Positions 1 to 11,544 of a stretch of 64,000 nucleotides of DNA are shown here, one piece after another; the first letter of the stretch is position 1, and every line of letters begins with the position of its first letter. The translations under genes were made by a program, and so were the position numbers. Location: the NCBI RefSeq assembly GCF_030408575.1, contig NZ_CP047047.1, positions 2,287,275 through 2,351,274 on the forward strand. The letters run 5' to 3'. The DNA is from Corynebacterium auris (GTDB lineage: Bacteria > Actinomycetota > Actinomycetes > Mycobacteriales > Mycobacteriaceae). A model generated the notes under the pieces. That model made no database searches. It had not been told where the DNA came from and was given only the letters and a program-made list of their open reading frames with translations.

Positions 1-816
1 GCCCTTGAAACCGCCGCGCCCATGAGAGCCGGTGACCAGCAGCTGCGCCGCCTGCGCCGCCTCCGTGAGGGCACGCACCGGCCGGTCGCGGGCGATGATC
101 GTCCGCACCTTCACGTCGGGGTGGGCCTCGCGACCGTCAGCGAGGTAGCCCTCGAGCACCTCCGCCTTTTCCTTCTGCACTTCCTCCCAGTAGTCGTCCG
201 TGACGGTGAAGCCAGCGCCCGGGCCCTGCACCTGCGTGTCCATCCACGTGTGCACCGCAATAAGCTCGGCACCACGGGCTTGGGCCTCCTGGAAGGCGAC
301 CTCGGTGGCCTCCTTTGACACGTCGGATCCGTCGACGCCGACGACGACGGGGCCGTACTTGTTCTCCTCTGTCACCGCGCTGTCCTCACGGACGACGACG
401 ACCGGGCAATGCGCGTGGGAGACCACGGCTCCCGAGACGGAGCCCAGCACCATCCCCGACAGCCCGCCGAGGCCGCGGGAGCCCATGACGATCATGGTGG
501 CCTCCTTGGACATCTCCAGGAGCATGTCGATGGGCGATCCCTCGGCCACCGCGTGGCCGATCCTCAGCTCGGGGGCCACCTCGAGCGCAATGTCGCGGGC
601 AGCGTCGACGGTGTCCACCGTTTCGCGCTGTAGGTCGTCGAAAAGCTCTTGCGGCGGGACCATGCCCTCGGCATAGAGGAACTGGGGCATGGTGTAGCTC
701 GCGGCCAACCGCAGGGGGATGTCCCGCTTGTGGGCGGTGTTGGCCGCCCAGCGCACCGCGGCCTCGGAGGCGGGACTGCCGTCAACGGCGACGACGACGA
801 TATCTTCCTTGGTCAT
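1..816 (-). CDS. Tandem universal stress protein (UspA family), 3' end cut by window edge
   Basis: The start codon is at 816, preceded by a GGAAAGG ribosome site, and the frame stays open to the window edge for 272 codons. The protein has two UspA domains in a row. The first starts with TKEDIVVAVDGSP and ends with the nucleotide-binding signature GSRGLGG followed by LGSVS and CPVVVVR. The second starts near GPVVVGVDGSD and reaches GSHGRGGFKG at the edge. The family binds ATP and supports survival under stress and in stationary phase in the cytoplasm. Only the last part of domain 2 is missing. The exact stress role cannot be read from the sequence. Confidence 0.9.
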   Translation of the reverse strand, partial: MTKEDIVVVAVDGSPASEAAVRWAANTAHKRDIPLRLAASYTMPQFLYAEGMVPPQELFDDLQRETVDTVDAARDIALEVAPELRIGHAVAEGSPIDMLLEMSKEATMIVMGSRGLGGLSGMVLGSVSGAVVSHAHCPVVVVREDSAVTEENKYGPVVVGVDGSDVSKEATEVAFQEAQARGAELIAVHTWMDTQVQGPGAGFTVTDDYWEEVQKEKAEVLEGYLADGREAHPDVKVRTIIARDRPVRALTEAAQAAQLLVTGSHGRGGFKG

Positions 817-914
817 AGTGAGCCCTTTCCGGATCGTCGACCGGCGAAAACCGGTCCGCTACGTATACCTCAACTTTAGCGTGCGAGCGAGACCCGGTGG
901 GCCGTTGGGCCGGG

Positions 915-1061
915 TTACTCCGGTATGGGCACTGGGTGGGCCGCCTCGGCGTTGGCGGGGTAGAAAATGGCGTAGAGGAAGCGGGCTGCGTCGGCGATGA
1001 CCTTGCCGATGCCTTCGGAGAAGAACCTGATCACAGGTTCCAGCAGTGCTGCAAAATCCAT
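915..1061 (-). CDS. 48-residue conserved-looking mini-protein
   Basis: This ORF was found by reading the minus strand. It begins MDFAALLEPVIRFF and ends AHPVPIPE. The first 35 residues are amphipathic to hydrophobic, and the tail is rich in Ala and Pro. There is no signal peptide or cysteine. A TAGAGT hexamer lies 8 bases before the ATG and no ribosome site is visible, so the transcript is probably leaderless. Size and amphipathic character recall the small corynebacterial PorA/PorH-type outer-membrane channel peptides, but I see no specific match. Codon use is normal for the region, and its start faces that of the pseudouridine synthase only 20 bases away. Confidence 0.55.
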   Translation of the reverse strand: MDFAALLEPVIRFFSEGIGKVIADAARFLYAIFYPANAEAAHPVPIPE

Positions 1062-1081
1062 AGCGCTAGACTCTACACCCT
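1062..1081. promoter_or_regulatory. Overlapping divergent promoters
   Basis: Only 20 bases separate the two start codons at 1061 (minus) and 1082 (plus). TAGACT at 1067-1072 on the plus strand and TAGAGT at 1075-1070 on the minus strand are -10-like and overlap each other. Both sit 8-9 bases before a start codon, as expected for leaderless transcripts. Confidence 0.4.
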
Positions 1082-2026
1082 ATGGCGCGCAGAAAACGCA
1101 AAAACGAACCCCCGCTACCCCCGCGGGGTGGGCTCGGGGCCTCGCGCGCCCGCCTGCCCGAACCCGCGACCGCCTACGATTTCCTTTGCCGAGTCATCGA
1201 GCAGCAGCGCCACCGCCACCCGCGTGACAACGCCAAAGCGGTGCTCCAACGCTTCCACGACGGCGAGGTAGTGCTTCGCGACGGCACCCCGCTCGCCCCC
1301 GACACCCTCCTCGCCCCGGGAACCGACATCTTTTTTTACCGCCGGCCAGCCCCCGAGACCCCGGTCCCCTTCGAGATTGAGACCGTCCACGAGGACGAGA
1401 ACGTCCTCATTGTGCGCAAGCCCCCGTTTATGGCCACGATGCCGCGCGCGGCCCACATCACCGAGACGGCGACTGTTCGGCTCCGGCGCGCGACGGGGAA
1501 CGAAGAGCTCGCGCCGGCTCACCGCCTCGACAGATTGACCGCCGGGCTACTGCTTTTTACCAAGCGGCGCGAAATTCGCGGAGCGTACCAGGACATGTTC
1601 GCCCGCCGCAGCGTCCGCAAAGTCTACGAGGCTATCGGCGCTGACACCGGGCTACGTCCGCCAGCACGATGGGAACACCACATCGCAAAAGAACACGGGG
1701 ACATCGCCGCGCGGATTGTCGAAGGTGCTCCGGTAAACGCGCTAACCATCGTCCGCGACGTCAGCCCTCTTCCGGCGGCTCCCTTGTGGGGAGAAGCCGC
1801 GGCCCGGTACGAGCTTGAACCGGTCACGGGAAAGACGCACCAGTTGCGGGTGCAGATGCATGCCGCCGGCGCGCCGATTGTCAATGACGGTGTGTACCCC
1901 ACGGTGCGTGGTTTCGGTGAGGAGGACTTTTCCGCACCGATGCTTCTGTGCGCGGTGGGCCTTTCTTTTACCGACCCGCTCTCAGGTGAAAACGTTAGCG
2001 TGTCGACACCCGGCTACGCGGGGTGA
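1082..2026 (+). CDS. RluA-family RNA pseudouridine synthase
   Basis: The protein has 314 residues. It carries the RluA-family active-site motif HRLDRLTAG, with the catalytic aspartate at about residue 150. Downstream it has the conserved LxPxTGKTHQLRVQM-type segment (EPVTGKTHQLRVQMHAAG) and NDGVYP near the C-terminus. The family isomerises uridine to pseudouridine in rRNA or tRNA. The N-terminal 30 residues are basic and precede a short S4-like stretch (residues 30-90), so the target may be rRNA, but the exact uridine cannot be predicted. No ribosome site precedes the ATG, and a -10-like TAGACT lies 9 bases upstream. Confidence 0.88.
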   Translation: MARRKRKNEPPLPPRGGLGASRARLPEPATAYDFLCRVIEQQRHRHPRDNAKAVLQRFHDGEVVLRDGTPLAPDTLLAPGTDIFFYRRPAPETPVPFEIETVHEDENVLIVRKPPFMATMPRAAHITETATVRLRRATGNEELAPAHRLDRLTAGLLLFTKRREIRGAYQDMFARRSVRKVYEAIGADTGLRPPARWEHHIAKEHGDIAARIVEGAPVNALTIVRDVSPLPAAPLWGEAAARYELEPVTGKTHQLRVQMHAAGAPIVNDGVYPTVRGFGEEDFSAPMLLCAVGLSFTDPLSGENVSVSTPGYAG

Positions 2027-2036
2027 GACACAACAA

Positions 2037-2074
2037 AAGGCAGCGTTCACCCGGTTGGGGTTTTCCGCTGCCTT
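2037..2074. terminator. Bidirectional terminator between RluA-like gene and rRNA operon
   Basis: AAGGCAGCG at 2037-2045 pairs perfectly with CGCTGCCTT at 2066-2074. On the minus strand the stem runs into TTGTTG, and on the plus strand into GTGTTTTTG. It sits between the convergent pseudouridine synthase gene and the 5S gene and can serve both. Confidence 0.65.
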
Positions 2075-2094
2075 GTGTTTTTGTGAAGTTGTTG

Positions 2095-2213
2095 GGTCGG
2101 CGGTAACTTACTCTCCCACCCCCTCCCGGGGGCAGTACCATCAGCGCGGGCGGGCTTAGCTTCCGGGTTCGGAATGGGTCCGGGCGTTTCCCCGCCGCCA
2201 TCAACCACCGACA
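2095..2213 (-). rRNA. rrf: 5S ribosomal RNA
   Basis: The minus strand contains the conserved core CCCATTCCGAACCCGGAAG and the closing helix: 2205-2212 pairs with 2096-2103 over 8 bases. The length of about 119 nt fits. It is the last gene of the rRNA operon and lies about 120 bases after the 23S 3' end. The ends are set from the helix and are accurate to one or two bases. Confidence 0.95.
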
Positions 2214-2334
2214 CAGTCGTGGGACTCTATGAACACCATGATGTGTTTTTTGTTGGCGTGCGTGCGTATAGGGGTGGTGTGTCAGATACTGCATAGTGGA
2301 CGCGTGCACGGTTCGTCGTGTTTTTTTTGTTTGG
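2214..2334 (-). other. 23S-5S spacer with 23S processing stem arm
   Basis: The stretch 2278-2304 is almost the reverse complement of 5449-5476 in the 16S-23S spacer (CATAGTGGACGCG against CGCGTCCACTATAC). The two arms can close a long stem around 23S rRNA, the usual RNase III substrate. No gene is seen here. Confidence 0.7.
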
Positions 2335-7280
<4,946 letters not shown>

Positions 7281-7826
7281 AGTTTCGACAAGAAACAGGC
7301 CGTGAAAAGCCCAAACCCAACCAAAACAAACCAACACCACCACAACCCCACCAACACAGGCAGGACTACAGCAGAACTGGCCATCCAAAAATTACCAACC
7401 ACCCCCCAACCCGACGAGGGCACAACAAAAAACGGGGGGCGGCACAAAGTATCTGCAAAAACGCGAATCAATCACGCACCACAAACACCAACAAAGCAGC
7501 ATCCCATCAATGGTTCAGACACCACCCGCCGGCACACACCAACCACCACCACAAAACAGCAGCAGCCAGCGCAAGCAGCACACAACCAACCCACAAACAA
7601 AAGTACATTGGCACACTATCGAGTTCTCACACAACACACGCACACCACAACCACCCCACCAAACAGGGCAATCACAGCAGCTGAAACACCAGCGAACGTT
7701 TCCCTCGCAACCACTCACCACACTCACTGCGGCGGGGCGCTGTCGGTCTCGCTGACTCACACAAAGTTACACACCCCCCCAACCAAACACAAACCCCCAG
7801 CACAACCCACAAAAACGGCGTTTTCT
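7281..7826 (-). promoter_or_regulatory. rrn leader: rRNA operon leader and promoter region
   Basis: This is about 545 bases without a gene. On the minus strand, 7609-7636 carries GAGAACTCGATAGTGTGCC, the conserved actinobacterial leader motif linked to antitermination and processing. A -10-like TAACTT lies at 7769-7764 with GT-rich DNA upstream, the best promoter candidate I see, but the -35 is not clear. The rest is CA-rich on the plus strand with no ORF that looks coding. Confidence 0.5.
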
Positions 7827-8201
7827 TTAGCGGTACATTCCGCGGCTTTGCGCCACCTTGTCCACCAGGCTAGCCAAGGAGGCTCGGTCGTAGCCGAGGC
7901 GTAGGGCTTCGTCGATCAGGGGGGCGACAAACTGCTCCGGCAACATCTCCCGGCGCCGCGCGAGTATGGCGCCCCGCGCGTCCGGTGTGACAAAGGTGCC
8001 GATGCCGCGGCGTGTTTCCAGCACGCCGTCGTCGACAAGCAGTGCGATGCCCCGGCGGGCCGTTGCGGCGTTGATCCCGTGGAACGCGGCGAGCTCGTTC
8101 GTTGACGGAGCGCGCGAACCCGCGCGCAGGCCCCCGTCCACGATGAGGTCTTCGAGAAAACGCGCCACCTGGGCGAAAAGCGGCTCCGTTTCCGCCGCCA
8201 T
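7827..8201 (-). CDS. GntR-family transcriptional regulator (short, YtrA-like)
   Basis: The protein has 124 residues when started at the ATG at 8201, which has AAGGGGG six bases upstream. A longer frame upstream lacks a ribosome site. Residues 1-75 form a GntR winged helix with the typical sequence GSRAPSTNELAAFHGINAATARRGIALLVDDGVLETRRGIGTFV. Only about 45 residues follow, so the effector domain is of the short YtrA type. YtrA-type regulators often repress their own operon and act on membrane or antibiotic-response genes. A palindrome in its promoter (8221-8240) suggests autoregulation. The diverging gene codes for an NYN-domain protein. Confidence 0.88.
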   Translation of the reverse strand: MAAETEPLFAQVARFLEDLIVDGGLRAGSRAPSTNELAAFHGINAATARRGIALLVDDGVLETRRGIGTFVTPDARGAILARRREMLPEQFVAPLIDEALRLGYDRASLASLVDKVAQSRGMYR

Positions 8202-8220
8202 AGGCGCCCCCTTACGTTGG

Positions 8221-8240
8221 TTAGTTACTTGATTAACTAA
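8221..8240. promoter_or_regulatory. Palindromic operator of the GntR gene
   Basis: TTAGTTA and TAACTAA are separated by six bases, giving a 20-bp palindrome about 20 bases upstream of the GntR start codon. The half-site with its next base, TTAGTTAC, recurs at 8385-8392 just before the NYN gene. Autoregulatory binding by the GntR protein is an inference. Confidence 0.5.
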
Positions 8241-8414
8241 GCGTATAGGCTGCTGCCAGCCACGACAAGACAAACCCGTTAAACTGGTACGAGTGCCCAA
8301 TAGTGACCTATACCCGCAGCTCACGGGAATGCCCGTGACGATGGCGAGGGAGTAGGGCACACTAGAGGAGTACAACGAAAGTAATTAGTTACGAAGATAC
8401 GGATTCTAGGAGCC

Positions 8415-9554
8415 ATGCTTGAACGCACTCTTGTATTTGTCGACACGTCGTACCTGCTCGCGAGTTTCTACAACTCGTGGGAAATCGGCGCCCGGTCGCA
8501 ATTAGAAATTGACCTTCCCGAGGTCGTCGCCACGCTCCGGGAGATGGTTACCCAGCAACTACACCAACCACTCCACCGCCAGTTCTGGTACGACGGGATC
8601 CCCGAATCGGGTCCACACCGCTACCAGCGCGCGCTGCGCGCCTGCGACGGCGTACAGCTGCGCACCGGGCAACTGATCGAGTGGGGCGACCGCCGCACCC
8701 AGAAAGCTGTGGACACGCGTCTTGTCGCGGACCTCGTCATCCAGGCAAGCCGCGGGAACTTCAGCGATTTCGTGCTCGTCTCGGGCGATGCGGACATGAT
8801 CCCCGGCGTGGAGGAAGCCGCCGCCTGCGGCGTGCGCGTCCACCTGTACGGCTTCGGCTGGGACTCGATGTCCTCCGCCCTGCGCCACGCCTGCGATACG
8901 ACGACGATCCTCGACCCACGCGAGGACTTCGCCTGCTCGATGCAGCTCCAGGTCCTCGAAGGCCCTCTTCCCCCGACGATTCGTGAACGCCCGCTTGCCG
9001 ACGCCGAGCCTCTCGACGCCGACGAGGGCCCGGCGCCCGTCCCGATGGGCAACCCCCTCGCCGCGCCGAAGGCCGAGGGGCCCGGCGGGCCCGAAGAGGA
9101 GGGGGCGGCGCCGAAGAAACCCGAGCCGCCGACGGAGCCCGATGAGGAGCCGAGCGAGGCAGAAGCCGAGGTCAACAGGCAGGCGCCCAATGCGAAGCCT
9201 GGGCCGAAGCCGACACCAAAGCCCTCGATGATGGCGCCCCGCCGGAAGCTGCGCTCGCGTTACGTCCCGCTTCCCGAGGAGGTGTGGACGTCCGCCGGCT
9301 TCCAGACACCCTTCGACGTTGGCCAACAGTACGCCACGTGGTGGTACGAAAACGCCGCGTCCTCGGAGCAGCGCGACAACGCGCACATGCTCTCGGGCGG
9401 CGGCTTGCCCCCGGAGATTGACAGGCCGCTGCTGCAGTTCGCCTGCGAGACCCTGCACGAGTACACGCTCAGCGAGCACCAGCGCGTCAGCCTGCGCGAT
9501 GGCTTCCACGCGGGCATCCGCGGGGTGCTGCTGAACCTCCGCAACTCGGACTAG
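8415..9554 (+). CDS. NYN domain (PIN-like, LabA/DUF88-type) protein
   Basis: The protein has 379 residues; TAGGAG precedes the ATG at 8415. Residues 1-165 form an NYN domain with acidic residues in the usual places: D10 in VFVDTSYL, D100 in KAVDTRLVADL, and D125/D127 in VSGDADM. These predict metal-dependent RNase activity. Residues 190-275 are a Pro/Glu/Lys-rich linker of low complexity. Residues 280-379 form a separate helical C-terminal domain. It diverges from the GntR gene and shares an operator half-site with it. The RNA target is unknown; family members process or degrade RNA in the cytoplasm. Confidence 0.85.
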   Translation: MLERTLVFVDTSYLLASFYNSWEIGARSQLEIDLPEVVATLREMVTQQLHQPLHRQFWYDGIPESGPHRYQRALRACDGVQLRTGQLIEWGDRRTQKAVDTRLVADLVIQASRGNFSDFVLVSGDADMIPGVEEAAACGVRVHLYGFGWDSMSSALRHACDTTTILDPREDFACSMQLQVLEGPLPPTIRERPLADAEPLDADEGPAPVPMGNPLAAPKAEGPGGPEEEGAAPKKPEPPTEPDEEPSEAEAEVNRQAPNAKPGPKPTPKPSMMAPRRKLRSRYVPLPEEVWTSAGFQTPFDVGQQYATWWYENAASSEQRDNAHMLSGGGLPPEIDRPLLQFACETLHEYTLSEHQRVSLRDGFHAGIRGVLLNLRNSD

Positions 9555-9563
9555 CGCAGGGGC

Positions 9564-10442
9564 CTAGTCCTTCTTCTCCTCCGCGGGGGTATCCTCGTCG
9601 GCCTCGATGTAGGCCTCCGCCTCCGCGAGGGCATCCTCGACGCTGTCGCCAGCGCCGCTGTCCTTCTCGGTCGCAGCGTCGAGCTCGCCTGCGGCCTCGG
9701 CGGCGCCGGACTCAATCTCCCCGCCGCCGAGGGAGGCGCGGATCTCGGCGAGGCGGTTGGATGCCGCCAGGTCGGTGCCCGACGTCTCTATTTCCGCCAT
9801 GCGCCCGCTGACGGAGTCCTGCGCCAGTTCCTGTGCACCCAGCGCGCTGGCGTAGCGGCGCTCGATCTTCTCGCGCACGCCGTCGAGCGTCGGGACGTTG
9901 TCGTTGCCGCCGAACTGGTTGATGGAGTCCATTGTCCGGGCCGTCTGCTCCTGCATCAGGGTCTGGTCGATCTGGCTCTCCAGCTTCGACACCTCCCCGA
10001 GCTGCTCCTGCAAACGCGCCTCAGACTGCTTCTGCTGCTGCTGGGCCTCCGCGGCGGCTTTCTCGGCCGCGGCGTAGGCGGTTTTCGTCTGCTCAAGCTC
10101 CTGCTCGACGGACACAAGCTGGCTGGCGATGACCTCCGCGGAGCTGCCGAACTGCTGCGCCTTGTCCGCGTCGCCGGCGGCGGAGGCTTTGTCCGCTGCC
10201 TGCAACGCCGTGCGCGCCTTGTTCTGCAGGTCCTCCTGGGATTTGATGAGCCGGTCAAGCTTCATCTGCAGCTGGTTGCGGTTGCCGATGATGGTGGCGG
10301 CCTGCTGGCTGATTTCCCGGTGCCGCTTCTTCGCCTCGGCTACAGCCTGTTGGATCTGCACCTTCGGATCGGCGTTCTCGTCGATCTTGGCGTCAAGGGA
10401 CTGCATGAGGTACTTCCAGCCCTTCTGGAAGGGATTTGCCAT
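9564..10442 (-). CDS. PspA/IM30-family protein (RsmP-like)
   Basis: The protein has 292 residues and starts at 10442 with AAGGACC upstream. It begins MANPFQKGWKYLMQSLDAKIDENADP and continues as a long coiled coil rich in Gln, Ala and Glu (about residues 25-200), the hallmark of PspA/IM30 (ESCRT-III-like) membrane-remodelling proteins. The last 60 residues are acidic and low in complexity. C. glutamicum RsmP, a rod-shape determinant of this family, is a good candidate orthologue, but that is from memory and not verified. It ends 10 bases from the convergent NYN gene. Confidence 0.85.
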   Translation of the reverse strand: MANPFQKGWKYLMQSLDAKIDENADPKVQIQQAVAEAKKRHREISQQAATIIGNRNQLQMKLDRLIKSQEDLQNKARTALQAADKASAAGDADKAQQFGSSAEVIASQLVSVEQELEQTKTAYAAAEKAAAEAQQQQKQSEARLQEQLGEVSKLESQIDQTLMQEQTARTMDSINQFGGNDNVPTLDGVREKIERRYASALGAQELAQDSVSGRMAEIETSGTDLAASNRLAEIRASLGGGEIESGAAEAAGELDAATEKDSGAGDSVEDALAEAEAYIEADEDTPAEEKKD

Positions 10443-10504
10443 GGGGAGGTCCTTTCTTCATGGGTGGATGGGCACCGACTGCCCCGTACGGCCACAGCCT
10501 ACGC

Positions 10505-10532
10505 AAAAAAGCGCCCACCTACCGGTGAGCGC
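10505..10532 (-). terminator. Terminator after trxA-like gene
   Basis: On the minus strand GCGCTCACC (10532-10524) pairs with GGTGGGCGC (10519-10511), with one G-U pair, around a four-base loop. It is followed by six Ts (10510-10505). A classical intrinsic terminator just downstream of the thioredoxin gene. Confidence 0.8.
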
Positions 10533-10547
10533 TTTGCGGTCGGGCTC

Positions 10548-10919
10548 TTACTCGCCCTGCTGGTTCTGCTCTGCCACCTGGCGGCGGACTTCCTCCATGT
10601 CCAGGCCCTTGACCTGCTGGATCAGGTCGTCAAATGCGGCCGGCGGCAGCGCGCCAGCGTTACGGAAGACCATGATGCCGTCGCGGAACGCCATCAGCGT
10701 CGGGATCGCCTGGATCTCCAGCGCCGACGCGAGCTGCTGGTTCGCCTCGGTGTCGAGCTTGGCAAAGGTCACGTCCGGGTACTGCTCGGAGGCCTTCTCG
10801 TAGGTCGGGGCGAATGCCTTGCACGGGCCGCACCAGTCCGCCCACGCGTCGACGAAGACGATGCCCTCGGCGGTTACGGTCTGCTCAAACGTGTCCTCAG
10901 TAACGTCAAGTGTGCTCAT
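10548..10919 (-). CDS. trxA: Thioredoxin
   Basis: I start this at 10919 (MSTLDVTEDTFEQTV), giving 123 residues. The longer frame adds about 40 residues that do not look coding. The redox site WCGPC has cysteines at 30 and 33, and the cis-proline is in IPTLMAF. It reduces protein disulfides in the cytoplasm, recharged by thioredoxin reductase (not in this window). A GGGAG ribosome site lies upstream. It is followed by a strong terminator, so it is probably transcribed alone. It diverges from the copper genes, but a functional link is only a guess. Confidence 0.92.
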   Translation of the reverse strand: MSTLDVTEDTFEQTVTAEGIVFVDAWADWCGPCKAFAPTYEKASEQYPDVTFAKLDTEANQQLASALEIQAIPTLMAFRDGIMVFRNAGALPPAAFDDLIQQVKGLDMEEVRRQVAEQNQQGE

Positions 10920-11031
10920 TCTACTGCTCCCTACCATGTCGTTGCGGTCTTTGTCGGTTTTGTTAGCTTGTCCGTGAGGTTCAACAGTACCAATTACCGG
11001 AACATTCCCGGCGCAGCCCGAAGGAGCAGCT

Positions 11032-11244
11032 ATGCACAAGAACTACCTCATCAGCGGACCCTCCCACGAGGCGGCGGTGGACTCCCTCGTGGACGAGGTC
11101 AGTGTTGTTGCCGGCACCCAGGGCGTCGACGTGGACATCGCCGCCAGCACGATGAGCGTCACCGGCGAGAACTTCTCGGACCAGCAGATCCTCGACGCCG
11201 TAGAAGCTGCCGGTTTTAGCCTGCGGGGAGACCTCGCGCTCTGA
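11032..11244 (+). CDS. CopZ-like HMA-fold protein lacking the metal-binding cysteines
   Basis: The protein has 70 residues, with AAGGAG seven bases before the ATG. It aligns end to end with the CopZ protein encoded next: ISGPSHEAAVDSLVDEVS against VEGMSCEHCEASIKEEVS, then the same beta-alpha-beta pattern ending ILDAVEAAGFSLRGD. The MxCxxC copper site is replaced by GPSHEAA, so both cysteines are gone. It cannot bind Cu(I) in the normal way. It may be a decayed copy or a partner or decoy in copper transfer. It is the first of three copper-type genes in a row. Confidence 0.75.
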   Translation: MHKNYLISGPSHEAAVDSLVDEVSVVAGTQGVDVDIAASTMSVTGENFSDQQILDAVEAAGFSLRGDLAL

Positions 11245-11316
11245 TCCCTTTTTCGCGGCCCCTTTCCCGCCGACGCGCCGAGCGTAGGATGGGCCCAACC
11301 GAAGAAAGGAGAGACC

Positions 11317-11517
11317 ATGGCCACAAGGCAGTTTAACGTCGAAGGCATGAGCTGCGAGCACTGCGAGGCGAGCATCAAGGAGGAGGTCTCCGCCATCCCC
11401 GGCGTGACCGGGGTCAGCGCCGACCACACGACGGGGCTCGTGGAGGTTGACGGCGAGGGCTTTTCCGCGGAGGAAGTCGCCAAGGCCGTCCACGAGGCGG
11501 GCTACACCCTTCGCTGA
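11317..11517 (+). CDS. copZ: Copper chaperone CopZ
   Basis: The protein has 66 residues, with GAAAGGAG before the ATG. It is a single heavy-metal-associated domain with GMSCEHC (cysteines 12 and 15), the Cu(I) site. It ferries Cu(I) in the cytoplasm to the P-type ATPase encoded 27 bases downstream. The stop codon overlaps the palindromic CsoR-type site that precedes copA. It is paralogous to the cysteine-less protein upstream. Confidence 0.9.
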   Translation: MATRQFNVEGMSCEHCEASIKEEVSAIPGVTGVSADHTTGLVEVDGEGFSAEEVAKAVHEAGYTLR

Positions 11518-11533
11518 TACCCCTATGGGGTAT
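11517..11533. promoter_or_regulatory. CsoR-type operator upstream of copA
   Basis: ATACCCC-TAT-GGGGTAT is a perfect 17-bp palindrome starting at the last base of the copZ stop codon. It fits the C-rich/G-rich dyad used by CsoR copper repressors. TATAGG (11531-11536) may be the -10 element, so the repressor would cover the promoter. No csoR gene is present in the window. Confidence 0.7.
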
Positions 11534-11544
11534 AGGGTGGAGGT

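Noticed and set aside
11317..11517. copZ as a MerR or CsoR regulator
   Set aside because: It is a plain HMA domain of 66 residues without a helix-turn-helix.
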